Assembly (NCBI RefSeq): GCF_006489205.2
Contig: NZ_VFYR02000001.1
Coordinates: forward strand, 372,001-436,000
Direction of reading: 5' to 3'
Length of the DNA: 64,000 nucleotides
Origin: Brevibacterium sp. XM4083
GTDB lineage: Bacteria > Actinomycetota > Actinomycetes > Actinomycetales > Brevibacteriaceae
The notes under the pieces are model-generated. The model was not told the origin of the DNA, searched no databases, and worked only from the letters and a program-made list of their open reading frames with translations. Position 1 is the first letter of the stretch. Each line of letters starts with the position of its first letter. The position numbers and the translations under genes were made by a program. Shown in pieces: positions 1 through 9,750 of the stretch.

Positions 1-261
1 GCGTTCTACTTCGGCATCCTGCCCGTCCTCACCGAGACCGCCGCGCACTACGGGATCTCGGCCGCGGACATGGCCCGTGCCTCGATCACCGGTCAGCCGG
101 TGCACATGCAGTCGCCGCTCGTGCCCGCGATCCTCCTGCTCGTCTCGCTCGCCGGCGTCGACCTCGGTGACCACCACAAGAAAGTGCTGTGGAGGGCGCT
201 CATCGTCTCGCTCGTCATGCTCACCGTCGGCGTGCTCATCGGCGTCATCGCGATCGGATAG
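1..261 (+). CDS. CitMHS-family citrate-metal transporter, C-terminal fragment
   Basis: The frame is open from the first base and ends in TAG, so only the last 86 residues of a transporter are present. The visible part has the CitMHS C-terminus: a re-entrant stretch AFYFGILPVLTE, the segment ARASITGQPVHMQSPLVPA and a final hydrophobic helix (VSLVMLTVGVLIGVIAIG). This family imports citrate complexed with a divalent metal, driven by protons, across the cytoplasmic membrane. The stop lies 13 bp before the universal stress gene, so the two may share a transcript. The substrate metal cannot be inferred from this fragment. Confidence 0.8.
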   Translation, partial: AFYFGILPVLTETAAHYGISAADMARASITGQPVHMQSPLVPAILLLVSLAGVDLGDHHKKVLWRALIVSLVMLTVGVLIGVIAIG

Positions 262-274
262 GGGACCGCTGCTC

Positions 275-736
275 ATGACCGACTTCTACTCGACTCCGAC
301 CGGGCACAGGCCCGTGCCGTCGCTGCGCATCGCAGGCTCGGCCGACGTCGACGACATCGCCAAGACCGTCGTCGTCGCCTACCGCAACGATGCCCCCGCG
401 GCCGTGCTCACACAGGCGATCGCCGCGGCGCGACGGGAGGAGGCGGCGCTGCGGATCGTCGTCTTCTCCACCGACAGTCCCGCCGGTCCGATGGACAACG
501 ACCCCGCGGAGACGGAGGAGCTGGCCGGGATCCTCGCCGAGGCGGGGCTGCCCTTCGAGATCCAGCGCGCAGACGCCGACGTCGCCTCCCAGATCCTCGA
601 CCTCGCCGAGGAGTGGGCGGCCGAACTCATCGTCCTCTCCACCCGGCGGCGGTCGACGATGATGAAGCTGCTGCTCGGGTCGAGCATCCAGCGTGTCATC
701 CTCGAAGCCGACTGCCCGGTGCTCGTCGTCAAGTAG
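275..736 (+). CDS. Universal stress protein, UspA family
   Basis: 153-residue single-domain protein. The first 30 residues are an unusual polar lead (MTDFYSTPTGHRPVPSLR); the Usp core follows (TVVVAYRNDAPAAVLTQAI) and ends in the family's C-terminal signature, STMMKLLLGSSIQRVILEADCPVLVVK in spirit: GSS close to a final PVLVV strand. Usp proteins are small cytoplasmic alpha/beta proteins, often ATP binding, made under stress or growth arrest. The ATG at 275 is chosen because upstream codons in this frame run into the transporter gene. It directly follows the citrate transporter, a pairing often seen for transporters and Usp proteins. Confidence 0.82.
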   Translation: MTDFYSTPTGHRPVPSLRIAGSADVDDIAKTVVVAYRNDAPAAVLTQAIAAARREEAALRIVVFSTDSPAGPMDNDPAETEELAGILAEAGLPFEIQRADADVASQILDLAEEWAAELIVLSTRRRSTMMKLLLGSSIQRVILEADCPVLVVK

Positions 737-883
737 GGGTCGGGCAGGGGTCAAGCTTCAAGTGTTCATGACTGCGAAGTGCCCGGCAACTGACTAAAGA
801 GCGCGTTTGAGGGGAGTGATCTTGGTTGACTCTGGACACTTGATCCGCGTCTACTCACTGAGTTCAACCATCTCGGGTCGGGA

Positions 884-1879
884 TTAGAACTTGTTTGATT
901 TCGACCGATTGCATCGCCAGCAGAGAGTTTGCAAATTTTCAATCTCCGAGAGTCCGCCCTTGGAGATCGGCTTGATATGGTCTACTTCGAGCAGTAGATG
1001 GGGTTCGGCGGCGAGCGAGACTGAACAATAGCGACACGTGTGGTTGTCTCGGCGTTTGATGAAATTTCGGAGACTGGCCGTCATCAGTGCTCTCTGGCCA
1101 GCGGCACTCTTCCTGAACTTAAGCTTCTCGTCGATGCGTTCAATTAGAGCATCAACTGTTTCCGAGTTGAGTGTAATCGTAGTGCGTTGCGAACTGTTTC
1201 CACCAGCACTGACGTACTCAAACACATAGACTGGGTACGGGACGGTCACGGGAGAGACCTCGACTCCCACCTGCTCATTGAACTCGTCTGCGAAGTATTT
1301 GAGGATGAAGGCTGGTGGATTGATCGACCTGCGAATGCTTGACTCGCGCATGTACAGATTTTCAATGGCCGATTCCAGACGAGATATATCGTTCCCAAGC
1401 CGTTCGGCGTCTCTCAGGCTCTCTTCATCGATAGGCACCTCGAAGTACTTCATCATGTATTTGATCGGATCACCGCTGGCGTTGCGCACGACCTGAAGTG
1501 AACAGTTATGAACGTGATCCGACTGGTAATCGGCGATGTTCCTATCGCGACGATAGTTGTGGTGACTTGTGTTCTCAAATGTTGCTAGATGAGCGTGTCG
1601 ACCTGTGGTAGAGACACCCAGATCGAACGACCCTTGCGCACGTATCTCCGACGTATAGTTGGAGACCGCATTGTGCTCGGCCACGAATGATGACAGTGCC
1701 TGCTTGTGAGTTTGGAACTCATCACTGGCAAAATACCGATTCTTGCGAATGTTGCGCACGATTTTGGGGATGATGACCGCGCCCGCCCAGATGATCGCAA
1801 TAGCCAACGCAAGTGGCCAGAACTGGACCACTAGGAAAACCAACACGATCAGTACGACGAGGACAATGATGACTGGCAT
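884..1879 (-). CDS. Membrane-anchored HNH nuclease-domain protein
   Basis: 331 residues. Residues 1-38 form one or two hydrophobic helices followed by a basic stretch (RNIRKNR), so the body is probably cytoplasmic and tethered to the membrane. The middle (about 45-260) matches no family I recognise and contains a predicted helical stretch near 165-190. The last 50 residues are an HNH/McrA-type zinc nuclease module: C282-x2-C285, the VDH motif (D300, H301), N315 and C320-x2-C323. An AGGAGC box precedes the ATG. Base composition is visibly lower in GC than all neighbours, and the flanks are repeat-rich, suggesting acquisition. A defence or DNA-processing role is plausible but unproven; no partner gene is adjacent. 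Confidence 0.72.
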   Translation of the reverse strand: MPVIIVLVVLIVLVFLVVQFWPLALAIAIIWAGAVIIPKIVRNIRKNRYFASDEFQTHKQALSSFVAEHNAVSNYTSEIRAQGSFDLGVSTTGRHAHLATFENTSHHNYRRDRNIADYQSDHVHNCSLQVVRNASGDPIKYMMKYFEVPIDEESLRDAERLGNDISRLESAIENLYMRESSIRRSINPPAFILKYFADEFNEQVGVEVSPVTVPYPVYVFEYVSAGGNSSQRTTITLNSETVDALIERIDEKLKFRKSAAGQRALMTASLRNFIKRRDNHTCRYCSVSLAAEPHLLLEVDHIKPISKGGLSEIENLQTLCWRCNRSKSNKF

Positions 1880-2070
1880 GGCTAGATGAGCTCCTTAGCG
1901 GCTTGGTGAAGGGGCTGCTGTGGCATCACCGCCGACTCGTCGACGCTTAAGTTGCCCCTTCACATTAGAAGTGTAGTCATCACCGCTGACGTGGAGGTAT
2001 GTGGTGATCAGAATGTTGCACCTTTTCAGTCACGACTAGCCCTCAGCTTGTAGTTCGGCGCGGGGGCGAT
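1880..2070. other. Intergenic region upstream of the HNH gene
   Basis: This stretch must hold the promoter of the minus-strand HNH gene, but I could not identify a convincing -35/-10 pair. It is relatively AT-rich and contains short inverted words around GTCATCACC and GGTGATC (about 1976-2010). No open frame with coding character is visible. Confidence 0.35.
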
Positions 2071-2500
2071 GTGATTCTGCGCCAGCTTGATGGCGATTTC
2101 GGAGCCGATTTCGCCATGGACCTTCCGCAGATTCCAGTGCGTCGCCATGGACTTTCCGCGGATTCCAGTGGGTCACCATGGACTTTCCGCGGATTCCAGT
2201 GGGTCACCATGGACTTTCCGCAGATTCAGGTGGGCGGCCAAGAGCCTTTCGCGGATTCGAGTGCGTCGCCATGGACTTTCGGCGGATTCAGGTGGGTGGT
2301 CATGAGCCTTTCGCGGATTCGAGTAGGCCGCCCGCGAGGGGTTCGAGTGAGTCCTAGCCTCCCGAATGAGGCCAGTGCTGCCCGGTAACAGGGTGTGCGC
2401 CACTTCCACGGTGATTCTGCGCCACCTCGATGGCGATTTCGGAGTCGATTTCGCCCTGAACCTTCCGCGGATTCCAGTGCGCCGCCCTGAACCTTCCGCG
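2071..2500. repeat. Complex intergenic repeat array (31-bp tandem units inside a 74-bp direct repeat)
   Basis: A 74-bp module beginning GTGATTCTGCGCCA occurs at 2071-2144 and again at 2411-2484 with few differences. Between them is a tandem array of about 31-bp units of the form CCATGGACTTTCCGCGG followed by ATTCCAGTGGGTCA; two adjacent copies start at 2176 and 2207 and are identical, while others are degenerate. The unit length is not a multiple of three and the frames across it are low-complexity, so it is non-coding. The TGCGCCA...GATGGC core also appears at 43713-43729 and, as part of a palindrome, at 46241-46306, indicating a dispersed family of intergenic elements. Confidence 0.75.
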
Positions 2501-2733
2501 GATCCCGCCCTCTGCCCAGTGCTGGCGGGCCCGAATGCGCCGCAGCCGCCTCGGCGGCAGTTTAAGATCCCGCGGAGCTTGTCATAACAGAGTCGCAGTT
2601 GACTTCATTTGGAATAGTGAAAACCATGACGTCGCGGCAGAGCCAAGTCATGACGTCACCGATTCCACCGGCGACCGATGATGTGATGCTCCGGCCAGGC
2701 GAACACGGCACATACCCAACATGACCATGCCTG

Positions 2734-2777
2734 TTCTTAAGGCCGGGAGCACGTCTTCTTAAGGCCGTTAGCACGTC
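2734..2777. repeat. Two tandem 22-bp repeats
   Basis: Two directly adjacent copies, TTCTTAAGGCCGGGAGCACG(TC) at 2734-2755 and a copy differing at two positions at 2756-2777, lie 50 bp beyond the stop of the minus-strand response regulator. Two CATGACGTC words also recur upstream (about 2623 and 2649). I see no gene between 2501 and 2828; a function as a terminator or binding site is not evident. Confidence 0.6.
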
Positions 2778-2828
2778 TTGGCAAGAGCCATCCACCCTTC
2801 AGCTGCCAGCACACGCAATTGACTGCGA

Positions 2829-3530
2829 CTAACCGGCATCGTCCCGATGATCCGTTCCGATCAAGCCGGATTCGAAGGCGATGATCACGGCGTTCACGCG
2901 GTCGCGCGCGTCGATTTTCGTGAAGATCCGCCCCACATAGTTCTTGACTGTGGATTCCGCGAGCACGAACCGTGCGGCGATTTCGGAGTTCGTGGCACCG
3001 TGCCCGATCTCGACAAGGATCTCTCTTTCCCGGGCGGTCAGACGTTTGACAGCTGTGGACTCGACGCGCGAATGTCGGCGTGCAGGGTGCGCCCCATCTG
3101 CCACCAGACGACTGATCAGTCGTCTGGTGGCAGATGGGGCGATCACGGCATCACCGATAGCGACAGCGCGAATGGCTGAGAGCAGATCGCCGGGCTCGGC
3201 GTCCTTGGTCAAGAATCCACTAGCGCCGGCCTGAAGGCCATCGAGCACATACTCGTCGAGATCGAAGGTTGTCAGCAGGAGCACCTTCGGGCCGAACGGC
3301 GACGAGTTCTTCTGCTCCATGATCGCCCGTGTCGCGGCGATGCCGTCCGTCCCGGGCATCCGAACGTCCATCAGTACGACGTCCGGTTCTCGTGATTCTG
3401 TGAGCTGAACGGCTTCGTCACCGTCGCCGGCTTCGCCGATGACTTCGATGTCGTCCTGCCCCGCCAGGAACATGCTCATGCCCATTCGCTGCAACGGCTG
3501 GTCATCGGCGATCAGGATTGTGATGGTCAA
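2829..3530 (-). CDS. NarL/FixJ-family response regulator
   Basis: 233 residues. Receiver domain 1-120 with the acidic pair D9/D10, phospho-acceptor D55 (VVLMDVRMPG), the conserved Thr in LLLTTFD and Lys in FLTKDAEPGDL. A LuxR-type helix-turn-helix (about 165-228, LTAREREILVEIG...STVKNYVGRIF) binds DNA. The chosen start is TTG at 3530: it is preceded by GGAGGTGG and overlaps the kinase stop as TTGA, giving translational coupling. A longer frame would reach into the kinase gene. Codons for residues 130-147, the linker between the domains, form a perfect 52-bp palindrome. It is the last gene of an ABC transporter/kinase operon and probably controls that transporter. Confidence 0.9.
   Translation of the reverse strand: MTITILIADDQPLQRMGMSMFLAGQDDIEVIGEAGDGDEAVQLTESREPDVVLMDVRMPGTDGIAATRAIMEQKNSSPFGPKVLLLTTFDLDEYVLDGLQAGASGFLTKDAEPGDLLSAIRAVAIGDAVIAPSATRRLISRLVADGAHPARRHSRVESTAVKRLTAREREILVEIGHGATNSEIAARFVLAESTVKNYVGRIFTKIDARDRVNAVIIAFESGLIGTDHRDDAG
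3090..3141. repeat. Perfect 52-bp palindrome inside the response-regulator gene
   Basis: Bases 3090-3141 read identically on both strands with no central spacer; the centre is ACTGATCAGT at 3111-3120 and the outer arms are GCCCCATCTGCCACC and its complement. Pairing stops at 3089/3142. It encodes the linker residues around APSATRRLISRLVADGA. Perfect self-complementarity over 26 bp per arm within coding sequence is far beyond chance and suggests an inverted duplication or template-switch event, or an assembly chimera. Confidence 0.95.
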
Positions 3531-4720
3531 ACTCCACCTCCGCCGTGCCGGTCCGACCACTCGCGGTGACCGCTGATCGGGATGCTTGCAACGACCCGCC
3601 ACCCAAAAGCGGTGGGGCCAGCCGCAAGAGTGCCGCCGAAAGCTTCGGCCCGACCGCGCATGCCCACGATCCCCTGGCCCGATCCTGGGCCAGAGTGGCA
3701 GACCTGAACGGGAGCAGCGTTGCTGTCTTCTACCCGCACCAGGACCTGCAGGTCGTCGCGTTCGATACTGACGCTCACTTGCGCGCTCTCACCGGCGTAT
3801 CGCAGCGTGTTCGTCAGAGCTTCTTGCACGATGCGGTAAACGGCCAACTGGATCCCGCCAGAGATGTCGTCCAACGAACCGACACGCTCCAAGCGGACAC
3901 GGAGACCGGCCCCGCGCACGGACTCGACGAGGTCATCCACCCCGCCGATGCCCAGATTCGGAGTCAGCGGTGCACCGGCAGGGCTCTCATCGAATCGGAG
4001 GACCTCGAGCACATGCCGCATCTCGTGCATCGAGGCCCGGCCAGCGTTCCCGATTGCCTCGAATGCACGCTCGGCATCCCGCGGCGCGTTTTGCACGGCG
4101 ACAACGCCGCCGGTCGCCAGAGAGATCATCACCGACAGGTTATGACCGATGATGTCGTGCAACTCCCTGGTAATACGAGAACGCTCAGCCGCGACGGCCG
4201 CTCTAGCGGCATGCTCGCGCTGCTCGGAAACTCTCCGCCGCTGGAGGTGGATGTGTACCCCGCCCAGAAACGCTGTGGCGCACATTGCCGCCACCGCGAA
4301 CGACGAGTAGACGCGGTCAGGCATTCCAGATGTCGAATCGGCGGGGGCGACGAACGCGGCCAGGCCTGTGACGGCCACAACCACCGCCATGCGAATGAGC
4401 CCTCGGTCACCGTGACGCAGACCGACGTTGAACACCAGCAACCACACCATGGGATAGACCCACGGAAGGTCGAGATCTGTCAACGGTGTCAGCAGCGCGA
4501 TCACAATCACGCCGCCGAGGGCCACCGCCAGAGCGCGCTGGGGTGTACGGCGCCGCCACAGTGTCGCCCCGCCGACAACCAAGCAGAGCGCAATCCCGAT
4601 CCCGTCGCGCAGTCCGGAGCCATTGGCCGAGATGACCATGAGCACAAGAGCCACCACCAGGTCCCACCACAACGGGTGCCTCCGGTCGAAAGCACGCACC
4701 CAACGCAACAATCCGCTCAC
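3527..4720 (-). CDS. HisKA_3-type sensor histidine kinase
   Basis: 397 residues. About six hydrophobic segments occupy residues 18-158 with almost no extracellular loop, which suits sensing within the membrane or through the partner transporter. The dimerisation box RITRELHDIIGHNLSVM places the phosphorylated His at residue 188. The C-terminal ATPase domain has an N box (VQEALTNTLRYAG) and a glycine box (GQGIVGMRGRAEAFGG). This is the DesK/LiaS-like class that pairs with NarL-type regulators, and the matching regulator is the next, overlapping gene. The start lies 22 bp downstream of the ABC permease stop, so all four genes are probably one transcript. Confidence 0.9.
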   Translation of the reverse strand: MSGLLRWVRAFDRRHPLWWDLVVALVLMVISANGSGLRDGIGIALCLVVGGATLWRRRTPQRALAVALGGVIVIALLTPLTDLDLPWVYPMVWLLVFNVGLRHGDRGLIRMAVVVAVTGLAAFVAPADSTSGMPDRVYSSFAVAAMCATAFLGGVHIHLQRRRVSEQREHAARAAVAAERSRITRELHDIIGHNLSVMISLATGGVVAVQNAPRDAERAFEAIGNAGRASMHEMRHVLEVLRFDESPAGAPLTPNLGIGGVDDLVESVRGAGLRVRLERVGSLDDISGGIQLAVYRIVQEALTNTLRYAGESAQVSVSIERDDLQVLVRVEDSNAAPVQVCHSGPGSGQGIVGMRGRAEAFGGTLAAGPTAFGWRVVASIPISGHREWSDRHGGGGV

Positions 4721-4742
4721 GTTACCCCTACATCCGGGACGA

Positions 4743-5576
4743 TCACACGTCCCGCCGCTTCAACAACAACCAGGCCGCCCCGCCGAGCACAACCAACCAA
4801 CCGAGCAGGACTATGGCTGCCGTCCCGCTGCCATACGGATCCGCGATCAAGCCACCGGAGCGGATCACATTGATCGCGGCCAGGGGCATGAAGTCAGCGA
4901 GGCCAGCGACATTGTCGGGCACGAGAGAGGGTAAGAGCTGCGGTCCAAGCTGGAAGACGCCGAAGTACAGGCAGATGGCCGCGGCGGCATTGCGCGTCAG
5001 ACCTCCCAACGCCAGACCGAACACGGCCCCGAACGGCAAGGCAGCTGTAGCTCCGAGAACGCCCCAGAACATCCGAGGATCAAACAATGACATCCCATCG
5101 GCCGAGGGAACAGTGCCGGTGATCTGCACGATGACATAGAGCAGCAACGACATCACCATCGCCAACACTGCAGTCACAGCCGCGAGAACAGCCGCCTTCG
5201 CCATGAACATCCCAGTGCGGCGAGGGACAGCAATCAGACTCATTCCTATGGAGCCACTGCTGTACTCGCTGGTTATCGCGAGAACGCCCGCGATAATCAG
5301 CACGATCATCCCGAGGGGGTAGACTGACGTGAAGGCGAAGGGGATATCCCCGGCCTCCCCGCTGGAGAACTTCGTCCCATCGATGATGAGGTAAGCCGTC
5401 ATGGCAGTGGTCGCCACAAACGCCGTCAGCACGGTGTACACGAGCGAACGCACCGACCGCAGCTTCGTCCATTCAGAGAGCAACAGCCCGAGCGCAGTGA
5501 CCCGGGCGGCTCCCAGGTCGTCCTGATGTGGCCTCGAGAGAGTCGTGGCCAGGGAATTCTGTGCCGCGCCGTTCAT
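4743..5576 (-). CDS. ABC-2 type transporter permease
   Basis: 277 residues with about six transmembrane helices (starting near TVLTAFVATTAMTAYLII, PLGMIVLIIAGVLAITSEY and continuing to a final VLLGWLVVLGGAAWLLL). The segment EWTKLRSVRSL before the first helix and SEYSSGSIGMSLIAVPRR after the second are typical of ABC-2 permeases that work with DrrA/CcmA-like ATPases. It ends with a basic KRRDV tail. The ATG overlaps the ATPase stop (ATGA), showing coupling. Such transporters move antibiotics, lipids or signals outward; the substrate is unknown. The linked two-component system suggests an induced resistance or stress role. Confidence 0.88.
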   Translation of the reverse strand: MNGAAQNSLATTLSRPHQDDLGAARVTALGLLLSEWTKLRSVRSLVYTVLTAFVATTAMTAYLIIDGTKFSSGEAGDIPFAFTSVYPLGMIVLIIAGVLAITSEYSSGSIGMSLIAVPRRTGMFMAKAAVLAAVTAVLAMVMSLLLYVIVQITGTVPSADGMSLFDPRMFWGVLGATAALPFGAVFGLALGGLTRNAAAAICLYFGVFQLGPQLLPSLVPDNVAGLADFMPLAAINVIRSGGLIADPYGSGTAAIVLLGWLVVLGGAAWLLLKRRDV

Positions 5577-6493
5577 TCCGCGACCTCCTGAAGGTGTGCG
5601 CCGTGCACAGGGGCGCCTTGCGTGATCTGCATGAAGGCTTCCTCCAACGAAGCCTGATGTGTCTCGAGCCCGTACAACACTATACGTGCCCCCGCGGCGA
5701 TGCTTCCGATCTCGCGCGCAGCGAGACCTTGCACATCGAGAGTTTCGGAATCGGTCGATGACACACTCACACCCGGCCCCTGCAGAGCTCTGGCCAACGC
5801 CCCGGCTTCGGGTGTGATGACGCGGACAGTCTCCGGCGAAACCGAAGCAACGACCGCATCAACCGATCCGACGGCCAGCAACTCGCCACCGCCGATGACG
5901 ACGAGGTCTTCGGCGATAAGGGCGAGTTCGCTCATGAGATGCGAGGACAAGAACACCGTCCGCCCTTCCGCCGCGATCCGGCTGAGCAGCGTGCGCAACC
6001 ACAAGATGCCGTCCGGATCGAGACCATTCGTCGGCTCGTCGAGCACCAGGATCTCCGGGTCTCCGAGCAGCGCAGTCGCGATCCCGAGACGTTGGCCCAT
6101 CCCCAAGGAGAAACCACCAGCTCGCCGGAAGACAACCGACCGGAGACCGACCATTTCCACGACCTGCTCGACGCGCCGCCTCGGTATCCCGTTGGAATAC
6201 GCCACGGCCAACAAGTGGTCGTAACCGCTGCGTCCCGGGTGCACACCCCGAGCATCGAGCATCGCACCCACGTGCCGAAGCGGATCGTTGAACTCACGGT
6301 AGTCCCTGCCATCGATGCTGATTCGTCCCGTCGTCGGCCGATCAAGCCCGACAAGCATCCTCATCGTCGTAGATTTCCCGGCACCGTTCCTCCCAAGGAA
6401 CCCAGTGACGACCCCAGGACGAACAGTGAAAGACAGATCATTGACGGCAGTCGTCGCGCCATATCTCTTGGTCAGGTTCTCAGCTGTAATCAT
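5573..6493 (-). CDS. ABC transporter ATP-binding protein (DrrA/CcmA-like)
   Basis: 306 residues. Walker A GRNGAGKST at 34-42, a signature motif FSLGMGQRLGIA, Walker B ILVLDEPTNGLDPDG and the H-loop (FLSSHLMSE). Residues from about 220 form the variable C-terminal domain common in drug-export ATPases. The ATG at 6493 starts exactly at the domain (MITAENLTKRYG); a TTG ten codons upstream is possible but not supported by a Shine-Dalgarno box. It is the first gene of the minus-strand operon ATPase, permease, kinase, regulator, so the operon promoter must lie above 6493. Confidence 0.9.
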   Translation of the reverse strand: MITAENLTKRYGATTAVNDLSFTVRPGVVTGFLGRNGAGKSTTMRMLVGLDRPTTGRISIDGRDYREFNDPLRHVGAMLDARGVHPGRSGYDHLLAVAYSNGIPRRRVEQVVEMVGLRSVVFRRAGGFSLGMGQRLGIATALLGDPEILVLDEPTNGLDPDGILWLRTLLSRIAAEGRTVFLSSHLMSELALIAEDLVVIGGGELLAVGSVDAVVASVSPETVRVITPEAGALARALQGPGVSVSSTDSETLDVQGLAAREIGSIAAGARIVLYGLETHQASLEEAFMQITQGAPVHGAHLQEVAE

Positions 6494-6813
6494 GACGTCC
6501 ACGATATGAACACCAGAACGCAACGAAACCTGTCCGAGGTACGCACTTCAGCACTCACGGCAGTACCGCAGGCCTGCGCCCAGCGTACTGCTCGACTGAA
6601 GCAGACCCTTGCCGGCGACCCTGACCCATTCAGCTCTTGCCGGTTAGAGCCCTCACCGACTTTCATGCGGTACGTGGTCGCCCGTGGCCGCCCGTGGTCG
6701 CAGACCAGAGCAGATCTGGGTGGTGACGCTGACGTGCACAGGATCTGGGCGATCGGACTGGTAGTCCCTTCGAGGGCCTACAGGAAAGAATCTGAGAAAA
6801 ATTCTCCACATGA
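6494..6813. other. Intergenic region between the ABC operon and the dnaK control region
   Basis: This divergent region should carry the promoter of the minus-strand ABC/two-component operon. I found no convincing promoter hexamers. Around 6667-6706 the word CGTGGTCGC/CGTGGCCGC occurs three times in close succession, which may be a regulator target or simply low complexity. No coding frame is credible here. Confidence 0.35.
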
Positions 6814-6840
6814 GGAATAACCCGGCGCTCCACAAAGTTG
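6814..6840 (+). promoter_or_regulatory. SigH-type heat/oxidative stress promoter for dnaK
   Basis: GGAATA (6814-6819) followed by 17 bp and GTTG (6837-6840) matches the actinobacterial SigH consensus GGAAYA-N16-19-GTT. It lies about 155 bp upstream of dnaK, leaving a long leader that contains the second HspR site. SigH control of dnaK is established in mycobacteria and streptomycetes; here it is inferred from the match. Confidence 0.6.
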
Positions 6841-6857
6841 AGTCTAGTGTACGCAAC
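6837..6857. promoter_or_regulatory. Degenerate HAIR element (HspR site)
   Basis: GTTGAGT-N7-ACGCAAC matches the HspR consensus CTTGAGT-N7-ACTCAAG at 11 of 14 positions and with the exact spacing. It overlaps the -10 region of the SigH-like promoter, where bound repressor would block it. It is also nested in a larger inverted repeat, CAAAGTTG (6833-6840) and CAACTTTG (6854-6861). Confidence 0.6.
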
Positions 6858-6900
6858 TTTGATGAGGCGGGGATTGACGATCTCAGCCGGGAAGAGAATA

Positions 6901-6921
6901 CTTGAGTCCATCAGACTCAAT
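6901..6921. promoter_or_regulatory. HAIR element (HspR operator) upstream of dnaK
   Basis: CTTGAGT-N7-ACTCAAT at 6901-6921 matches the HAIR consensus CTTGAGT-N7-ACTCAAG at 13 of 14 positions. HspR, encoded by the fourth gene of the operon, binds HAIR to repress dnaK in non-stressed cells. The site is 75 bp upstream of the dnaK start. Confidence 0.85.
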
Positions 6922-6995
6922 GTGCGCGATCGGGCCCTCCGGTTCGGCCGCTCGCATTCAGCCCGAGACGACTCTGAGAGTTAAGGAGAAACGAT

Positions 6996-8875
<1,880 letters not shown>

Positions 8876-8876
<1 letters not shown>

Positions 8877-9538
8877 TGACGACCGAGGGCAACGATCCGT
8901 CGTCCGAGGAGCCAGGCTTCACCTTCCATGACAAGCGTCGGGTCGATCCCGAGACCGGTGAGCTCCGTCCCGAAGCCGACCCGCAGTCGGCTTCGGGGGA
9001 GTCCGGTGAGGGAGCCGACACCGAGGAGGTGCTGGCCGATGCCAGCGACCTCGGTGTCGAGATTCCGGCCGATGCCTCATCGCTCAATGACACCGAGGCG
9101 GCCGGCAGCGAACCCGCTCCCGGCTCCGAGGCCGCGGCCCACCTCGCCGACCTCAAGCGCATCAATGCCGAGTACGCGGCCTACCGGATGCGCGCCGATC
9201 GCGAACGCGAGCGGGCGTCGGTGGGCGGAACCGTCAAGGTCGTCGAGGCCTTGGTTCCCGTCCTCGACGAGGTGCGTCTGGCGCAGGAGAACGGCGACGT
9301 CTCCGGGCCCTTCGAGGCCCACGTCAACAAGCTCATCGATGCGTTGGCCAAGGTCGGCGTCGAGCAGTACGGCGCAGTCGGCGACGAGTTCGATCCGCAC
9401 CTGCATGAGGCACTCATGCAGCAGCCGTCGGACGAAGTCGAGGTGCCGACGGTGTTCATGGTCATGCAGCCGGGCTACCGCATGGGTGATCGCATCATCC
9501 GCGCGGCCCGCGTCGGCGTGCAGCAGCCAGAGGACTGA
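8876..9538 (+). CDS. grpE: Nucleotide exchange factor GrpE
   Basis: 220 residues. Residues 1-85 are acidic and low in complexity, probably disordered; a long coiled-coil helix follows (LADLKRINAEYAAYRMRADRERER) and the beta domain ends with EVPTVFMVMQPGYRMGDRIIRAARVGV, the GrpE signature. It releases ADP from DnaK. Its ATG shares a base with the dnaK stop, so the two are translationally coupled. A strong hairpin follows the stop, 212 bp before dnaJ. Confidence 0.96.
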
Positions 9539-9549
9539 CCGTTCCACCT

Positions 9550-9615
9550 TCGCCGAGGTGACCCGCCACCCCAGCGTCCGGCCACGGACGCTGGGAGCGG
9601 GGACCGCCTCGGCGA
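9550..9615. other. Nested hairpin between grpE and dnaJ
   Basis: An 11-bp perfect stem CCCAGCGTCCG (9570-9580), four-base loop, CGGACGCTGGG (9585-9595) lies inside a second stem TCGCCGAGG (9550/9551-9558) with CCTCGGCGA (9607-9615). No T-run follows, so it looks like an RNA-stability or attenuation structure that could set the dnaJ-hspR level below dnaK-grpE. The CCCAGCGTCCG word also recurs four times at 42066-42167. Confidence 0.6.
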
Positions 9616-9750
9616 CGGTCCGGAATCACCGGGAGGGAAGCCTTCGCGGGGATTGCGGATTGTGAGCAGACAGATGAACGGACGAATGACAGAGCCGGGG
9701 CGGCCACGCACCGGCAGGCACAACAGGACTGAGAAGAAGGGAGGTGCCAG

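Noticed and set aside
2071-2500. Possible CRISPR array
   Set aside because: The 31-bp units abut each other without spacers and are degenerate; no cas genes are present.
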